The position numbers and the translations under genes were made by a program. A stretch of DNA of 64,000 nt from Bacteroidales bacterium UBA6397 (lineage in GTDB: Bacteria > Bacteroidota > Bacteroidia > Bacteroidales > UBA932), in assembly GCA_002439875.1 (NCBI GenBank), contig DJQB01000028.1:15917-79916 (forward strand), written 5' to 3'. Below, in pieces: positions 26,321 through 35,612 of this stretch. The first letter of the stretch is position 1. Each line of letters begins with the position of its first letter. The notes under the pieces were generated by a model, which saw only the letters and a program-made list of their open reading frames with translations, had not been told where the DNA came from and made no database searches.

Positions 26321-27529
26321 CTACCGGATGTTGCGGCGGACGGGGAGGAGGGCGATGATGTAGCCGATTAGGGCGACTCCGGTGATGGTGGCTAGGACGT
26401 CCTGCCACTGTAGGATGACGGGATAGGCGTTCACGAGGAAGCTTCCGGGCATCTTGATGAAGCCGAAGTGTTGCTGTGCGAGGGAAAATCCTATGCCGAT
26501 GACAAGACCGGCGGCAAGACCGAGAAGCGAGATCAGCCAGCCTTCCAAGGTGAAAGTGCGGCGGAGCATCTTGCCTGTGGCGCCGAGGCTGCGGAAAGTC
26601 TCGATGTCATCCTTTTTCTCGATGATGAGCATCGTGATGCTGCCGAAGATGTTCAGGGCGATGATGATGATGACGAATATCAGGATGATGTAGATGGCTG
26701 CCTTCTCGTAGCGCATCATCTTGTAGAGCGAAGGGTTCTGGCGGAACCGGTCCGAAACCTTGAAGTCATGTCCCAACTCTTTCTGGATATTCCTGATTGC
26801 GGCTCTGAGATCCTTTGATGTCGCTCCCTCAACCAGCCTAATCTCGACTCCTGAGACTTCATCCTCGTAGCCAAGCAGTTGCCTCATTTGCTCAATAGGC
26901 AGAATCATCAAGTCGTTGTCAATCTGCTGGTTGACCGAGAATATTCCTGCCGGGCGCATTCGCACAGACTCGATTGACGCAGCAGGGTTAGCCAGCGAAA
27001 AGTTCCTGTCCCTTATCGGGAAAAACAATTCAGCTGACGTAAGGAAGGCCGGATTCATGCCCATTTTGTAGGCCAGACCTGCTCCTACCACCATCTGCGG
27101 CAACTGCCCTTTGTGCAGGGAGAACATTCCATTTGTGATGTGCTCGGCTAAAGTGGAGTTTGCCTCGAAGGTGCTGTCCACACCTTTGGCTTTGGCTATC
27201 CCTTGATGTCCGTCATAGTCCACGAACACATTCTCTTGAAGTATGAGATCATATTCCCCGACAAGAGGATTCCTCTTGACCCGCTCGAAGGCCTCACCTT
27301 CAGGGATGAATACCTTCCCTTTTACGGGAGTGATGAGGATGTCCGGCTCGACATTGCTCAGAGTGGATTTAACCAGTTCGTCAAATCCGTTATAGATTGA
27401 AAGGATGATGATCAATGCCGCTGTGCCTATAGCCATACCAACGGCACTGATCGCGGAGATGATGTTGATCACATTGTGTGACTTCTTCGCGAACAAGTAC
27501 CGTCGTGCTATGAAAAGAGGCAGATGCAT
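26321..27529 (-). CDS. LolC/LolE-type lipoprotein-releasing ABC permease (FtsX superfamily)
   Basis: The 402-residue protein has the LolCE topology: one N-terminal membrane helix (about 22-45), a large periplasmic domain (about 46-265) and three C-terminal helices (about 272-297, 325-347, 375-395). The start LFIARRYLFAKKSHNVINII is typical of the family. LolCE with LolD extracts lipoproteins from the inner membrane; no lolD gene is adjacent. It follows glnS by 7 bp, so the two are co-transcribed, an arrangement with no obvious functional link. Confidence 0.88.
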   Translation of the reverse strand: MHLPLFIARRYLFAKKSHNVINIISAISAVGMAIGTAALIIILSIYNGFDELVKSTLSNVEPDILITPVKGKVFIPEGEAFERVKRNPLVGEYDLILQENVFVDYDGHQGIAKAKGVDSTFEANSTLAEHITNGMFSLHKGQLPQMVVGAGLAYKMGMNPAFLTSAELFFPIRDRNFSLANPAASIESVRMRPAGIFSVNQQIDNDLMILPIEQMRQLLGYEDEVSGVEIRLVEGATSKDLRAAIRNIQKELGHDFKVSDRFRQNPSLYKMMRYEKAAIYIILIFVIIIIALNIFGSITMLIIEKKDDIETFRSLGATGKMLRRTFTLEGWLISLLGLAAGLVIGIGFSLAQQHFGFIKMPGSFLVNAYPVILQWQDVLATITGVALIGYIIALLPVRRNIR

Positions 27530-27536
27530 ACCTCTG

Positions 27537-29213
27537 CTATTCAGGCTTGTAGGAATCCTTCAGGGCTGTCGTCTTATTGAATATGGCCTTGTCCTCTGTG
27601 CTGTCCGGATCCTTGTGGTAGTAACCGGTGCGCTCGAACTGCACGGCGATTCCGGACTTGTCCTCCAGAAGGGCCGGCTCGGCGTAGCCCTTTGCTATCG
27701 TGAGTGACTCCGGGTTGAGGAAATCCTTGTAGTCCTTGTCCTCAGGGATGTTGTTCATGTCCTCCTTGACAAAGAGACGATCGTAGTTACGGATCTCGAT
27801 CTCTTTGGCATGTTCGGTTGAAACCCAATGGATCGTGCCTTTGACAGATCTCCACTCGCCTCCGCCCGGCCTCGTGGTCGGATCATAGGAGCATTTCAAC
27901 TCGACAACGTTGCCGTCAGCGTCCTTGATGACCTCCTCGCACTTGATGATGTAGGTGTATTTGAGGCGCACCTCTCCGTCAGGCTTGAGGCGGAAGAACT
28001 TCTTCGGGGCGTCCTCCATGAAGTCGTCACGCTCGATGTAGAACTCTCCGGTGAACGGAACCTTGCGGGTCGCGCCCTCCGGATCGGCAGGGTTGAGAGG
28101 GCAGTCGAACCACTCCACCTTGCCCGGCTCCCAGTTCGTCAGTGTAACCTTCAGCGGCTTCTGTACGACCATGTACCTGTTGGCCCTTGCGTTTAGATCC
28201 TGACGCACGCACCATTCCAGAAGCTGGATGTCCATCATCTGGTCGCGCTTGGAGACCCCTATCTTCTCGCAGAACATCTTTAGGGCCTCGGCTGTGTAGC
28301 CGCGTCGCCTTACTCCGCAAAGGGTAGGCATTCGTGGGTCGTCCCAGCCTGAGACGAGACCTTTCTGCACGAGTTCAAGAAGCTTCCTCTTGCTCATAAG
28401 AGTGAAGGTCAGGTTCAGTCTGGCGAACTCGTACTGATGGCTTGGCCAGATCTCAAGGGTCTTGATGAACCAATCGTAAAGAGGTCTGTGGACATCGAAC
28501 TCAAGGGTGCAGATCGAATGGGTGATGTGCTCAATGGAGTCGCACTGGCCGTGGGTGAAGTCGTACATCGGGTAGATGCACCATTTGTCGCCCGTGCGGT
28601 GGTGAGACGCGTGCTTGATCCTGTAAAGAATCGGGTCACGGAACATCATGTTCGGGGAGGCCATGTCAATCCTCGCGCGGAGAACTTTCTCTCCGTCGGC
28701 GTACTTGCCGGCCTTCATGTCCCTGAACAACTGGAGGTTCTCCTCTACGGAGCGGTTTCTGTAAGGACTCTCTGTGCCTGGCTTGTCCACAGTGCCACGC
28801 CCCTTGCTGATCTCCTCCTGGGTCTGGTCATCCACGTAGGCCTGGCCACGCTCTACCATCTGCTCTGCCCATGCGTAGAGCTGGTCGAAATAGTCGGAAG
28901 CGTAAAGTTCCTTGTCCCACTTGAAGCCGAGCCACTGAATGTCCTCCTTGATCGAGTCAACATATTCAGTGTCCTCCTTGGTCGGGTTGGTGTCGTCGAA
29001 GCGCAGGTTGGTCTTGCCGCCGTACTTCTGCGCGAGACCGAAGTTGATGCAGATGCTCTTCGCGTGTCCGAGATGGAGGTATCCGTTAGGCTCCGGAGGG
29101 AAACGTGTCTTCACGCTCTTCACTCTTCCGGACTTCAGGTCGTCCTCAATAATCTCTTCAAGAAAGTTGAGTCTTTTCGGCTCCTCGGCCGTAGGATTTT
29201 TCGCTTCTTCCAT
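27537..29213 (-). CDS. glnS: Glutaminyl-tRNA synthetase
   Basis: The 558-residue protein is a class I synthetase with the HIGH-type motif PPEPNGYLHLGHAKSICIN near residue 42 and the KMSKS-type motif LMSKRKLLEL near 271. The rest follows GlnRS: a catalytic Rossmann domain, then two C-terminal beta-barrels (about 345-550) that read the anticodon. It charges tRNA-Gln, so this organism does not need the transamidation route for glutamine. It heads an operon with the LolE-like permease. Confidence 0.95.
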   Translation of the reverse strand: MEEAKNPTAEEPKRLNFLEEIIEDDLKSGRVKSVKTRFPPEPNGYLHLGHAKSICINFGLAQKYGGKTNLRFDDTNPTKEDTEYVDSIKEDIQWLGFKWDKELYASDYFDQLYAWAEQMVERGQAYVDDQTQEEISKGRGTVDKPGTESPYRNRSVEENLQLFRDMKAGKYADGEKVLRARIDMASPNMMFRDPILYRIKHASHHRTGDKWCIYPMYDFTHGQCDSIEHITHSICTLEFDVHRPLYDWFIKTLEIWPSHQYEFARLNLTFTLMSKRKLLELVQKGLVSGWDDPRMPTLCGVRRRGYTAEALKMFCEKIGVSKRDQMMDIQLLEWCVRQDLNARANRYMVVQKPLKVTLTNWEPGKVEWFDCPLNPADPEGATRKVPFTGEFYIERDDFMEDAPKKFFRLKPDGEVRLKYTYIIKCEEVIKDADGNVVELKCSYDPTTRPGGGEWRSVKGTIHWVSTEHAKEIEIRNYDRLFVKEDMNNIPEDKDYKDFLNPESLTIAKGYAEPALLEDKSGIAVQFERTGYYHKDPDSTEDKAIFNKTTALKDSYKPE

Positions 29214-29659
29214 TGTCTGTCAGTATTAAGTAATCATTAAAAATTAACTTGAAAAGTTGCATCTTTATGGTCTATTTTCTTTTATAATCAGCCATGTGCC
29301 ACCGGCACACTCCTTTTCCAAAAGAAATCTATCCTCATAAATCTGATGCAAATTTAGTTCAACTTATTTTTATAATGCCTACTAAACTCACAAAAATACA
29401 AAAATATCCCCTGATTGTCTCTTTTAGAATGTAAATTAGTCAGTGAAATCGTTGGTTGACATTGGATCATAATGGAGTTTCTTTTATATGAAGGTGCCCA
29501 CCTGGGCAGGAATTGGCTTTATGATTCGGGGAAATGGAAAATCGAGGACGGTGACAATTTGTCAGTCCTAAGCGCTTGGAACATATTTTGACTATTCCTG
29601 CCACAGCTTCGCCGGATGGCGGAGCCGACTGAATATAAAAATTAAAAATTAAAAATATT
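29214..29659. other. Intergenic region between divergent glnS and htpG
   Basis: No gene is seen in this 446-bp A+T-rich gap. On the minus strand a TAAATTTG at 29349-29356 is a possible glnS promoter. Short palindromes occur at about 29295 (GTGCC-ACC-GGCAC) and 29498 (TGCCCA-CC-TGGGCA). In the htpG leader, GCTTCGCC (29606-29613) and GGCGGAGC (29618-29625) form an 8-bp hairpin with one G-U pair, 34 nt before the start, followed by A+T-rich AAAATT repeats. No CIRCE-like heat-shock element is visible. Confidence 0.5.
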
Positions 29660-31660
29660 ATGGCAACTAACAAAGGACAGATTGGAGTGACGACCGAGAA
29701 CATATTTCCGGTCATCAAGCAGTTCCTCTATTCGGATCACGAGATATTCCTTAGGGAACTGGTCGCGAACGCGGTGGATGCTTCGCAGAAGATGAAGGCG
29801 ATTGCCTCCAACGGTGATTTCAAGGGCGAGCTGGGCGACCTCAAGGTTCGTGTCGAGCTTGACGAGAAGGCCAAGACGCTGAGAATCGTCGATAACGGTA
29901 TCGGCATGACCGATGAGGAGATTGACAGGTACATCAATCAGATCGCATTCTCCTCAGCCGGGGAGTTCCTTGAAAAGTACAAGGATCAGAACATCATCGG
30001 CCATTTCGGACTGGGATTCTATTCGGCGTTTATGGTCGCGAAAAAGGTGACCATCGAGTCTCTTTCCTGGAAGGAAGGCGCGAAGGGTGTTATCTGGAGC
30101 TGCGAGGGCGACCCTGAGTTCGAGATGGGTCCTTGCGATAAGGCCGAAAGAGGCACTGTCATCACCCTTTATCTTGATGACGAGGCCGCCAAGGACTACG
30201 GCACGAAAGGTAAGATCCAGCAGCTTCTGGACAAGTACTGCAAGTTTATGCCTGTTCCTATTGTATTCGGCAAGGAACAGGAATGGAAGGACGGAAAATA
30301 TGTCGACACTGACAAGGACAATGTCATCAACAAGATTGAGCCGCTTTGGACCCGCAAGCCGTCAGAACTTAAGGAGGAGGATTATATGAAGTTCTACAGG
30401 GAACTCTATCCTATGAAGGAGGATCCTCTGTTTTACATCCATTTGAACGTTGACTATCCGTTCAACCTCACTGGTATCCTCTACTTCCCTAAGATCAAGG
30501 ACAGGATGGCGATTGAGAAGAACAACATCCAACTCTACTGCAACCAGATGTTCGTCACGGATCACGTGGAAAACATTGTGCCTGACTTTCTGACACTCCT
30601 GCATGGTGTGATCGACTCTCCGGACATTCCTCTGAACGTCTCCAGAAGTTACCTGCAGGCCGACGAGAATGTCAAGAAGATCTCGACCTACATCACCAAG
30701 AAGGTGGCCGACAGGCTTGAGGATATATTCAAGAACGAGCGTGACGCATGGGAGAAGAAGTGGGACAACCTCAAGCTGTTTATTGAATATGGTATGCTCT
30801 CCGACGAGAAGTTCTGCGAACGTGCGCTCAAGTTCGCCCTGTTCAAGAACACCGACGGCAAGTATTTCTCTCTTGAGGACTACCGCAAGGCCATCGCTGA
30901 GAACCAGACCGACAAGGACAAGAAGGTCGTTTACCTCTATGCCACCGACACCGATGAGCAGTACGCATTCATCGAGGCGGCGAAGAACAAGGGCTACGAT
31001 GTGCTCCTGATGGACTGCGAACTTGACGCTCACTATGTCAACCTGCTGGAGCAGAAGATTCCGGACACAAGGTTTGCCCGTGTGGACTCAGACACCATCG
31101 ACAACCTCATTCCTAAGAGCGAGAAGGTAAAGCCGGAAATGGCGCAGTCCGACAAGGATGACCTCAGCGCGATGTTCAAGGCCGTCCTGCCTAAGGGCAA
31201 CGACTACTTCGTGGAGGCCGACAACCTTGGCGAGAACGCCGCTCCGGTGATCATCACCCGCAATGAGTTCATGAGGCGTTACCGCGAGATGAGCGCGATG
31301 GGTGGCGGAATGAACTTCTATGGGAATATGCCTGAGTCGTTCAACATCACCGTCAACCTTGAGAACCCGGTCATGGCCGGAATCGTCACCGAGGCCAAGT
31401 CCAAGATCACCCCGATGCAGGAACTTCCCGCCGAACCTGGCAAGGACGCTTCCGAGGACGAGAAGAAGCGGATCAATGACGAGCGTCAGGCCATCAAAGA
31501 CGCCCATCAGGCTGTGGTCGATGAGTATGCCAACGGCAACGACATCCTCAAGCAGGTGATCGACCTCGCCCTCCTTTCCAACGGACTGCTCAAAGGCAAG
31601 GCTCTTTCCGACTTCATCGCCCGCAGCGAGAAAGTCATCGCGGACGTCTGCCGCAAGTAG
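29660..31660 (+). CDS. htpG: Chaperone HtpG (Hsp90 family)
   Basis: The 666-residue protein has the GHKL ATPase domain (about 1-225) with LRELVANAVDASQKM, DNGIGMTDEEIDRYINQIAF and IGHFGLGFYSAFMVA, a middle domain with the catalytic Arg region NVSRSYLQAD (about 328-337), and a C-terminal dimerisation domain. It is an ATP-driven cytosolic chaperone. The start follows an A+T-rich leader containing a stable hairpin. A very strong inverted-repeat terminator follows. Confidence 0.96.
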   Translation: MATNKGQIGVTTENIFPVIKQFLYSDHEIFLRELVANAVDASQKMKAIASNGDFKGELGDLKVRVELDEKAKTLRIVDNGIGMTDEEIDRYINQIAFSSAGEFLEKYKDQNIIGHFGLGFYSAFMVAKKVTIESLSWKEGAKGVIWSCEGDPEFEMGPCDKAERGTVITLYLDDEAAKDYGTKGKIQQLLDKYCKFMPVPIVFGKEQEWKDGKYVDTDKDNVINKIEPLWTRKPSELKEEDYMKFYRELYPMKEDPLFYIHLNVDYPFNLTGILYFPKIKDRMAIEKNNIQLYCNQMFVTDHVENIVPDFLTLLHGVIDSPDIPLNVSRSYLQADENVKKISTYITKKVADRLEDIFKNERDAWEKKWDNLKLFIEYGMLSDEKFCERALKFALFKNTDGKYFSLEDYRKAIAENQTDKDKKVVYLYATDTDEQYAFIEAAKNKGYDVLLMDCELDAHYVNLLEQKIPDTRFARVDSDTIDNLIPKSEKVKPEMAQSDKDDLSAMFKAVLPKGNDYFVEADNLGENAAPVIITRNEFMRRYREMSAMGGGMNFYGNMPESFNITVNLENPVMAGIVTEAKSKITPMQELPAEPGKDASEDEKKRINDERQAIKDAHQAVVDEYANGNDILKQVIDLALLSNGLLKGKALSDFIARSEKVIADVCRK

Positions 31661-31723
31661 GTTTTGAATGAATATCTTCGCTGCTGATAGCGGGTGTTAA
31701 GACCGCAAGGGCGGGGACAGAAG

Positions 31724-31773
31724 AAAACCCATTTCTAAATTTTTCACGTTACAAAAATTTAGAAATGGGTTTT
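31724..31773. terminator. 21-bp perfect inverted repeat, bidirectional terminator
   Basis: The arm 31724-31744 and its exact complement 31753-31773 enclose the 8-nt loop CACGTTAC. The stem begins with AAAA and ends with TTTT on either strand, so it can terminate both htpG and the convergent transglutaminase gene. The perfect length is unusual for a simple terminator. Confidence 0.8.
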
Positions 31774-31816
31774 CTCTTGTCTTGCCAACTTCAGTAGCAA
31801 TAAACCGTTAGATAGA

Positions 31817-33217
31817 CTAGTCCAGGTACTCGATCTTGAAGTCGTAGTCCCACTGGGTGAAATAGAGGTTGCCTTTCTCCCATTCGACTTCACCACGTTG
31901 GAAATCAACGGTGTCGCTGCGAGGGTACTTCTTCACAGGGTCGAGATTGCCACCGAAATCCGAATTGACAATCATCCTGTAAGGATCGATGCCACCGAGG
32001 AAGAAATAGCCTCCGTAAGGGGTGATTCCGAAACTCTGATCGACAGGAACCCAGCCGTAGCCTTCGAAATAGACCTCTCCCCAGTCGTGAAGATTGCCCG
32101 CTCCCGGGTGCATCATCAGGCCGCTCTGCCACCTGGCCGGGATGCCTTTGTAGCGACACATCGTGATGAAGAGCAATGTCACCTGGCCGCAGTCCCCATG
32201 GCGGTTCGTCAGGACGTACTCAGGAATATTCTCGATCGTGGAATAGTCTCTGGCCGATGCCCATGGGAATGTCTTGTCGATCCACGTGTAGATAGCCTTG
32301 GCCTGAAGGTAAGGATTCTCAATGCCGGCTGTTACTGAATCGGCAGCGGCCTTGATCTTCTCAGTGAAGATCACGTGCTGCTCGCGCTCGGCGGTATATT
32401 CCTTATATTTAGAAGTCGCGACATTGTATGGCAAGACCTTGGAAGAGTCGATCGGATGCCATTCGCCGCTGGAGGTATATTCAAAGATCTCGTGGAAGAC
32501 GGTAGGTTTGTTCTTGACGGTCTTTGCTTCCATATAGACACTGCTGTGCGGGTGAGATGGCTCGGAGAAAGTCAGTTTCTCAATCGGGTACGCCACGCCG
32601 TTGGCTCCGGCCTCTATGAATTTGAAGTCGGTCTGGCGGGGCACATCCTGACGTGGGAGAGGCAGCCAGCATCGCAGTGTCTGGCCAGGCCGCAATGTGT
32701 TTGCGTGGACCGAAAGAGTGAAAGTCACTCTCATCCTCTTCGGCAGGGCGAAATAAGGATTCTCCTTTCCTTCAGCGAGGTTCTCCAGTACCTGCTTCTT
32801 AATCTGAGGAATTGTCACAGCATCGATGGCTTCATGCCCAGTCAGAGATGTCCCGCTCTTTGACAGATCCTGATCCTTTACATCGGCAGCGGCCTTTATT
32901 GCAGCCAACTCCGGATTGATTCTGAACAGGTTGCGGGCGGCAGCGGAGAAATACATAGTGCGTTTCCCGATTTGCATCGATTCCAATTCCCCTGAAGCGG
33001 TCCACTTGTCAATCTGCTCGTCAGTGACATCGGGAATGTATTTCTGAATATATTCCTTCACATCCTCCCTTGTGGCGCAGAACTCCGTAGCCAGCCTTTG
33101 CGCCAGATCCTTGTCCCATGAATATTTGTACCTCATCTGCCTCGGCAGCCAGATGTTAGCAGCCAACGCAATCGCCACCAATGTCCAAAGGACGATTTCT
33201 TTCCTTTTCATTGCCAT
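31817..33217 (-). CDS. Exported transglutaminase-like peptidase
   Basis: The 466-residue protein has an N-terminal membrane or signal segment (about 8-25) and a C-terminal transglutaminase core (about 300-400). The triad is visible: Cys343 in NRHGDCGQVTLLF, His377 in GNLHDWGEVYF and Asp393 in VPVDQSFG. Bacterial members usually act as proteases or amidases on peptides. It follows the dipeptide-epimerase gene by 3 bp, in an operon with a sugar kinase; the set suggests degradation of murein peptides in the periplasm. The first 280 residues have no recognised domain. Confidence 0.85.
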   Translation of the reverse strand: MAMKRKEIVLWTLVAIALAANIWLPRQMRYKYSWDKDLAQRLATEFCATREDVKEYIQKYIPDVTDEQIDKWTASGELESMQIGKRTMYFSAAARNLFRINPELAAIKAAADVKDQDLSKSGTSLTGHEAIDAVTIPQIKKQVLENLAEGKENPYFALPKRMRVTFTLSVHANTLRPGQTLRCWLPLPRQDVPRQTDFKFIEAGANGVAYPIEKLTFSEPSHPHSSVYMEAKTVKNKPTVFHEIFEYTSSGEWHPIDSSKVLPYNVATSKYKEYTAEREQHVIFTEKIKAAADSVTAGIENPYLQAKAIYTWIDKTFPWASARDYSTIENIPEYVLTNRHGDCGQVTLLFITMCRYKGIPARWQSGLMMHPGAGNLHDWGEVYFEGYGWVPVDQSFGITPYGGYFFLGGIDPYRMIVNSDFGGNLDPVKKYPRSDTVDFQRGEVEWEKGNLYFTQWDYDFKIEYLD

Positions 33218-33220
33218 GGC

Positions 33221-34387
33221 TTACAGTAATTTGAGTCCGAGACCAGGACGATCCGGAAGAGTGATTTTTCCGTCAACGACTGTCATCCCTTCGAATCGGT
33301 CGTTGGCTATCAGAAGGTTTCCGTCAAGATCCGCGAAATCCACGGCGGGGGACAGATGGGCGGCGGCGGTCACGGCGCAGGATGTCTCGGTCATGCAGCC
33401 GACCATCACCTTCATCCCTTCCGCCCGGGCGTAGTTCAGCATCTTCCACGCCTCACGCATTCCGGTGCACTTCATCAGCTTGATGTTGATGCCGGTGTAG
33501 GCGCCCTTGACCCTCTGAACGTCAGCGAGCCGCTGGATGGCCTCGTCCGCGAATGTAGGAAGTGGGCTGCGCTCGGTCAGCCATGCATTCTCATCCATCA
33601 TCTCTTTCGGCATTGGCTGCTCAACCATCACAACTCCATGATCTTTAAGCCAGTAGATCATCTCCAGGGCCTTCTCCTTGTCCTTCCAGCCCTGATTGGC
33701 GTCCACTGCAAGCGGCAGGTCGGTGATCTCACGGATGGTCTGAATCATTTCCTTGTCGTTGTCAAGCCCTACCTTAACCTTAAGAATTTTAAATTGTTCA
33801 GCGCATTCCTTCGTCTTCTCGCGGACCACATCCGGAGTGTCGATTCCGATGGTGAACGTGGTGTTCGGAGCCTTGGCCGCGTTGAGTCCCCAGATCCTGT
33901 ACCAAGGCTGTCCCATCAGCTGCCCGACAAGATCATGCAGGGCGATGTCCACTGCTGCCTTGGCGGCGGTGTCCCCCTCGTTGATCCCGTCCACGTAAGT
34001 CAGAATGTCATCAATCTGGAAAGGGTCGCTGAACTGCTCCAGATTGACCTTTTTCAGGAAGTTGCAGACGCTCTCCACGGTCTGTCCGAGGTACGGTGGC
34101 ATCGAAGCCTCACCATAGCCGGTGAATCCGTCATATTCGATCTTCACCTGCACATCCGGAGTGGTGGTTCTTGAATATGAAGCCACAGTGAACGTGTGTC
34201 TTAGCTTTAGCTCATACGGCTCGAAGCTCAGCTTCATCCTTGCCGTGCCGCCTACTTTGTAAGGTTTAGGAATATTCTTTCCCTCGTCCTTGCCGGCGCA
34301 TCCGGTGATGATCCCCCCTGTTCCGATGACAAGTCCGCTCCCGGCAGTCGCCAGTCCCGCGGTCCTGAGAAAATCTCTGCGTTTCAT
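33221..34387 (-). CDS. Dipeptide epimerase (L-Ala-D/L-Glu type), enolase superfamily
   Basis: The 388-residue protein has a twin-arginine-like start MKRRDFLRTAG and a lipobox IITGC (Cys30). The muconate-lactonizing subgroup residues are present: KxK at Lys203/Lys205 (ILKVKVG), metal ligands Asp229, Glu256 and Asp281, and the opposing Lys303 (GINIKLMKCTG). The subgroup epimerises L-Ala-D-Glu and related dipeptides from murein. The export signal places it outside the cytoplasm, unlike the E. coli enzyme YcjG. It lies between a sugar kinase gene and a transglutaminase gene. Confidence 0.87.
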   Translation of the reverse strand: MKRRDFLRTAGLATAGSGLVIGTGGIITGCAGKDEGKNIPKPYKVGGTARMKLSFEPYELKLRHTFTVASYSRTTTPDVQVKIEYDGFTGYGEASMPPYLGQTVESVCNFLKKVNLEQFSDPFQIDDILTYVDGINEGDTAAKAAVDIALHDLVGQLMGQPWYRIWGLNAAKAPNTTFTIGIDTPDVVREKTKECAEQFKILKVKVGLDNDKEMIQTIREITDLPLAVDANQGWKDKEKALEMIYWLKDHGVVMVEQPMPKEMMDENAWLTERSPLPTFADEAIQRLADVQRVKGAYTGINIKLMKCTGMREAWKMLNYARAEGMKVMVGCMTETSCAVTAAAHLSPAVDFADLDGNLLIANDRFEGMTVVDGKITLPDRPGLGLKLL

Positions 34388-34396
34388 ATTCGTGTG

Positions 34397-35548
34397 CTAT
34401 TTTATTGATTCAATGAATGATGCCATCTGCGGTACTTTACTGAGAGCCGAGTGGAAGAGCTTCAACTGGTTGCGGGTGCGGACGAGGTTGTGATCCGGGT
34501 ACTTGATCTTGTAGTAGGTGTCCCCGTTTATGTAGTCTGCGAAGAAGCGGACAGCCTGCATGAACGGGAACAGGCACGCCGCATAAGGCAGATTCTCCCG
34601 CTCGATTGTTGTCAGGAATGACTTCGTGCCTTTCAGATAACCTCTTGTGAAGGCCTTGAATATCTCCATGTCGAAATCGACCTTCCCCAGTTCCGGCGAA
34701 TCCTCGGCCACAGGGTTGGCTGCCGTGCGGAGGAAGTCCCCGAAGTCCGAGAACACATAACTCGGCATCACCGTGTCCAAGTCGATGACGCACAGGATCT
34801 TGCCGTCCTTGTCGAACATCATGTTGTTGACCTTCGTGTCGCAGTGGCATATCCTTTTAGGAAGTTTTCCCTCACGGTGAAGCCGCTCGGCCTTGCACAT
34901 CTGGACCCCGTACTTGTCGATGTCCTCAAGAATCTTATGCAGTTCCTGATCTTCCGTCTTGTCATCGGCGCGCAGACGTCCGGACTTGTCCTCCCTGACG
35001 GCATCGACCAACTGCCTCAGTCTCAGCTCCATGTTGTGGAAGTCCGGAATCGTCTCCCCGAGCGTGTCAGGGATGTCAGCGAGCATCGCCTCGAAGTTCC
35101 CGAAAGCCTCACCGGCATATTCAGAATACTCCGGGTTGACGGTCTCGTAGGTGTAGGCGTCATTGATGAACACCGACACCCTCCAGTACTTCCCGTCCTC
35201 AAGGCAGTAGGTTCTCGGTTTGTCGCTCATCAGCGCCTCCAACCTCTCTCCTTCTGATTTCAAAGGGATGAACCTCAGTACCTTGCGGTCGATGTCCTCC
35301 GCTCCTTCCGCTTCCAGTTTCTTACGAATATGTCTGGTCACGGCCTCGATGTTGCTCTGGAGCAAATCCACGTCAGTGAAGATCGCGTTGTTGATTCTCT
35401 GGAGCACATAATCAGGCGCGTCGCCCTCTGTGACAACCTTGTACGTGTCATTGATCAATCCATTGCCCAACGGCTTGATCTCCTTGACCTCGCCCTCGAT
35501 GGCGAAAAGCTCAACTATTTTTTTCAGATCAGTCATAGTCAGTGTCAT
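34397..35548 (-). CDS. Aminoglycoside-phosphotransferase-fold sugar kinase (NahK/AmgK-like)
   Basis: The 383-residue cytosolic protein has the APH/choline-kinase fold: a glycine loop LGNGLINDTYKV (about 27-38), Brenner motif HCDTKVNNMMFD (about 235-246, catalytic Asp237) and the metal motif VIDLDTVMP. Bacteroidota members resemble N-acetylhexosamine 1-kinase. Its operon with dipeptide epimerase and transglutaminase raises the possibility of a MurNAc/GlcNAc 1-kinase like AmgK. Either ATG at residue 1 or residue 5 (MTDLKK) could be the start. It is not an antibiotic resistance gene by this context. Confidence 0.8.
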   Translation of the reverse strand: MTLTMTDLKKIVELFAIEGEVKEIKPLGNGLINDTYKVVTEGDAPDYVLQRINNAIFTDVDLLQSNIEAVTRHIRKKLEAEGAEDIDRKVLRFIPLKSEGERLEALMSDKPRTYCLEDGKYWRVSVFINDAYTYETVNPEYSEYAGEAFGNFEAMLADIPDTLGETIPDFHNMELRLRQLVDAVREDKSGRLRADDKTEDQELHKILEDIDKYGVQMCKAERLHREGKLPKRICHCDTKVNNMMFDKDGKILCVIDLDTVMPSYVFSDFGDFLRTAANPVAEDSPELGKVDFDMEIFKAFTRGYLKGTKSFLTTIERENLPYAACLFPFMQAVRFFADYINGDTYYKIKYPDHNLVRTRNQLKLFHSALSKVPQMASFIESIK

Positions 35549-35612
35549 TTAAAAAAACATTATTCACTCAAGCATATTTATCAAGTACATTTATGATGAT
35601 TACAGTCTTGAA

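Noticed and set aside
34397..35548. Aminoglycoside phosphotransferase as a resistance gene
   Set aside because: The fold is shared with sugar kinases, and the operon with an epimerase and a transglutaminase points to sugar salvage.
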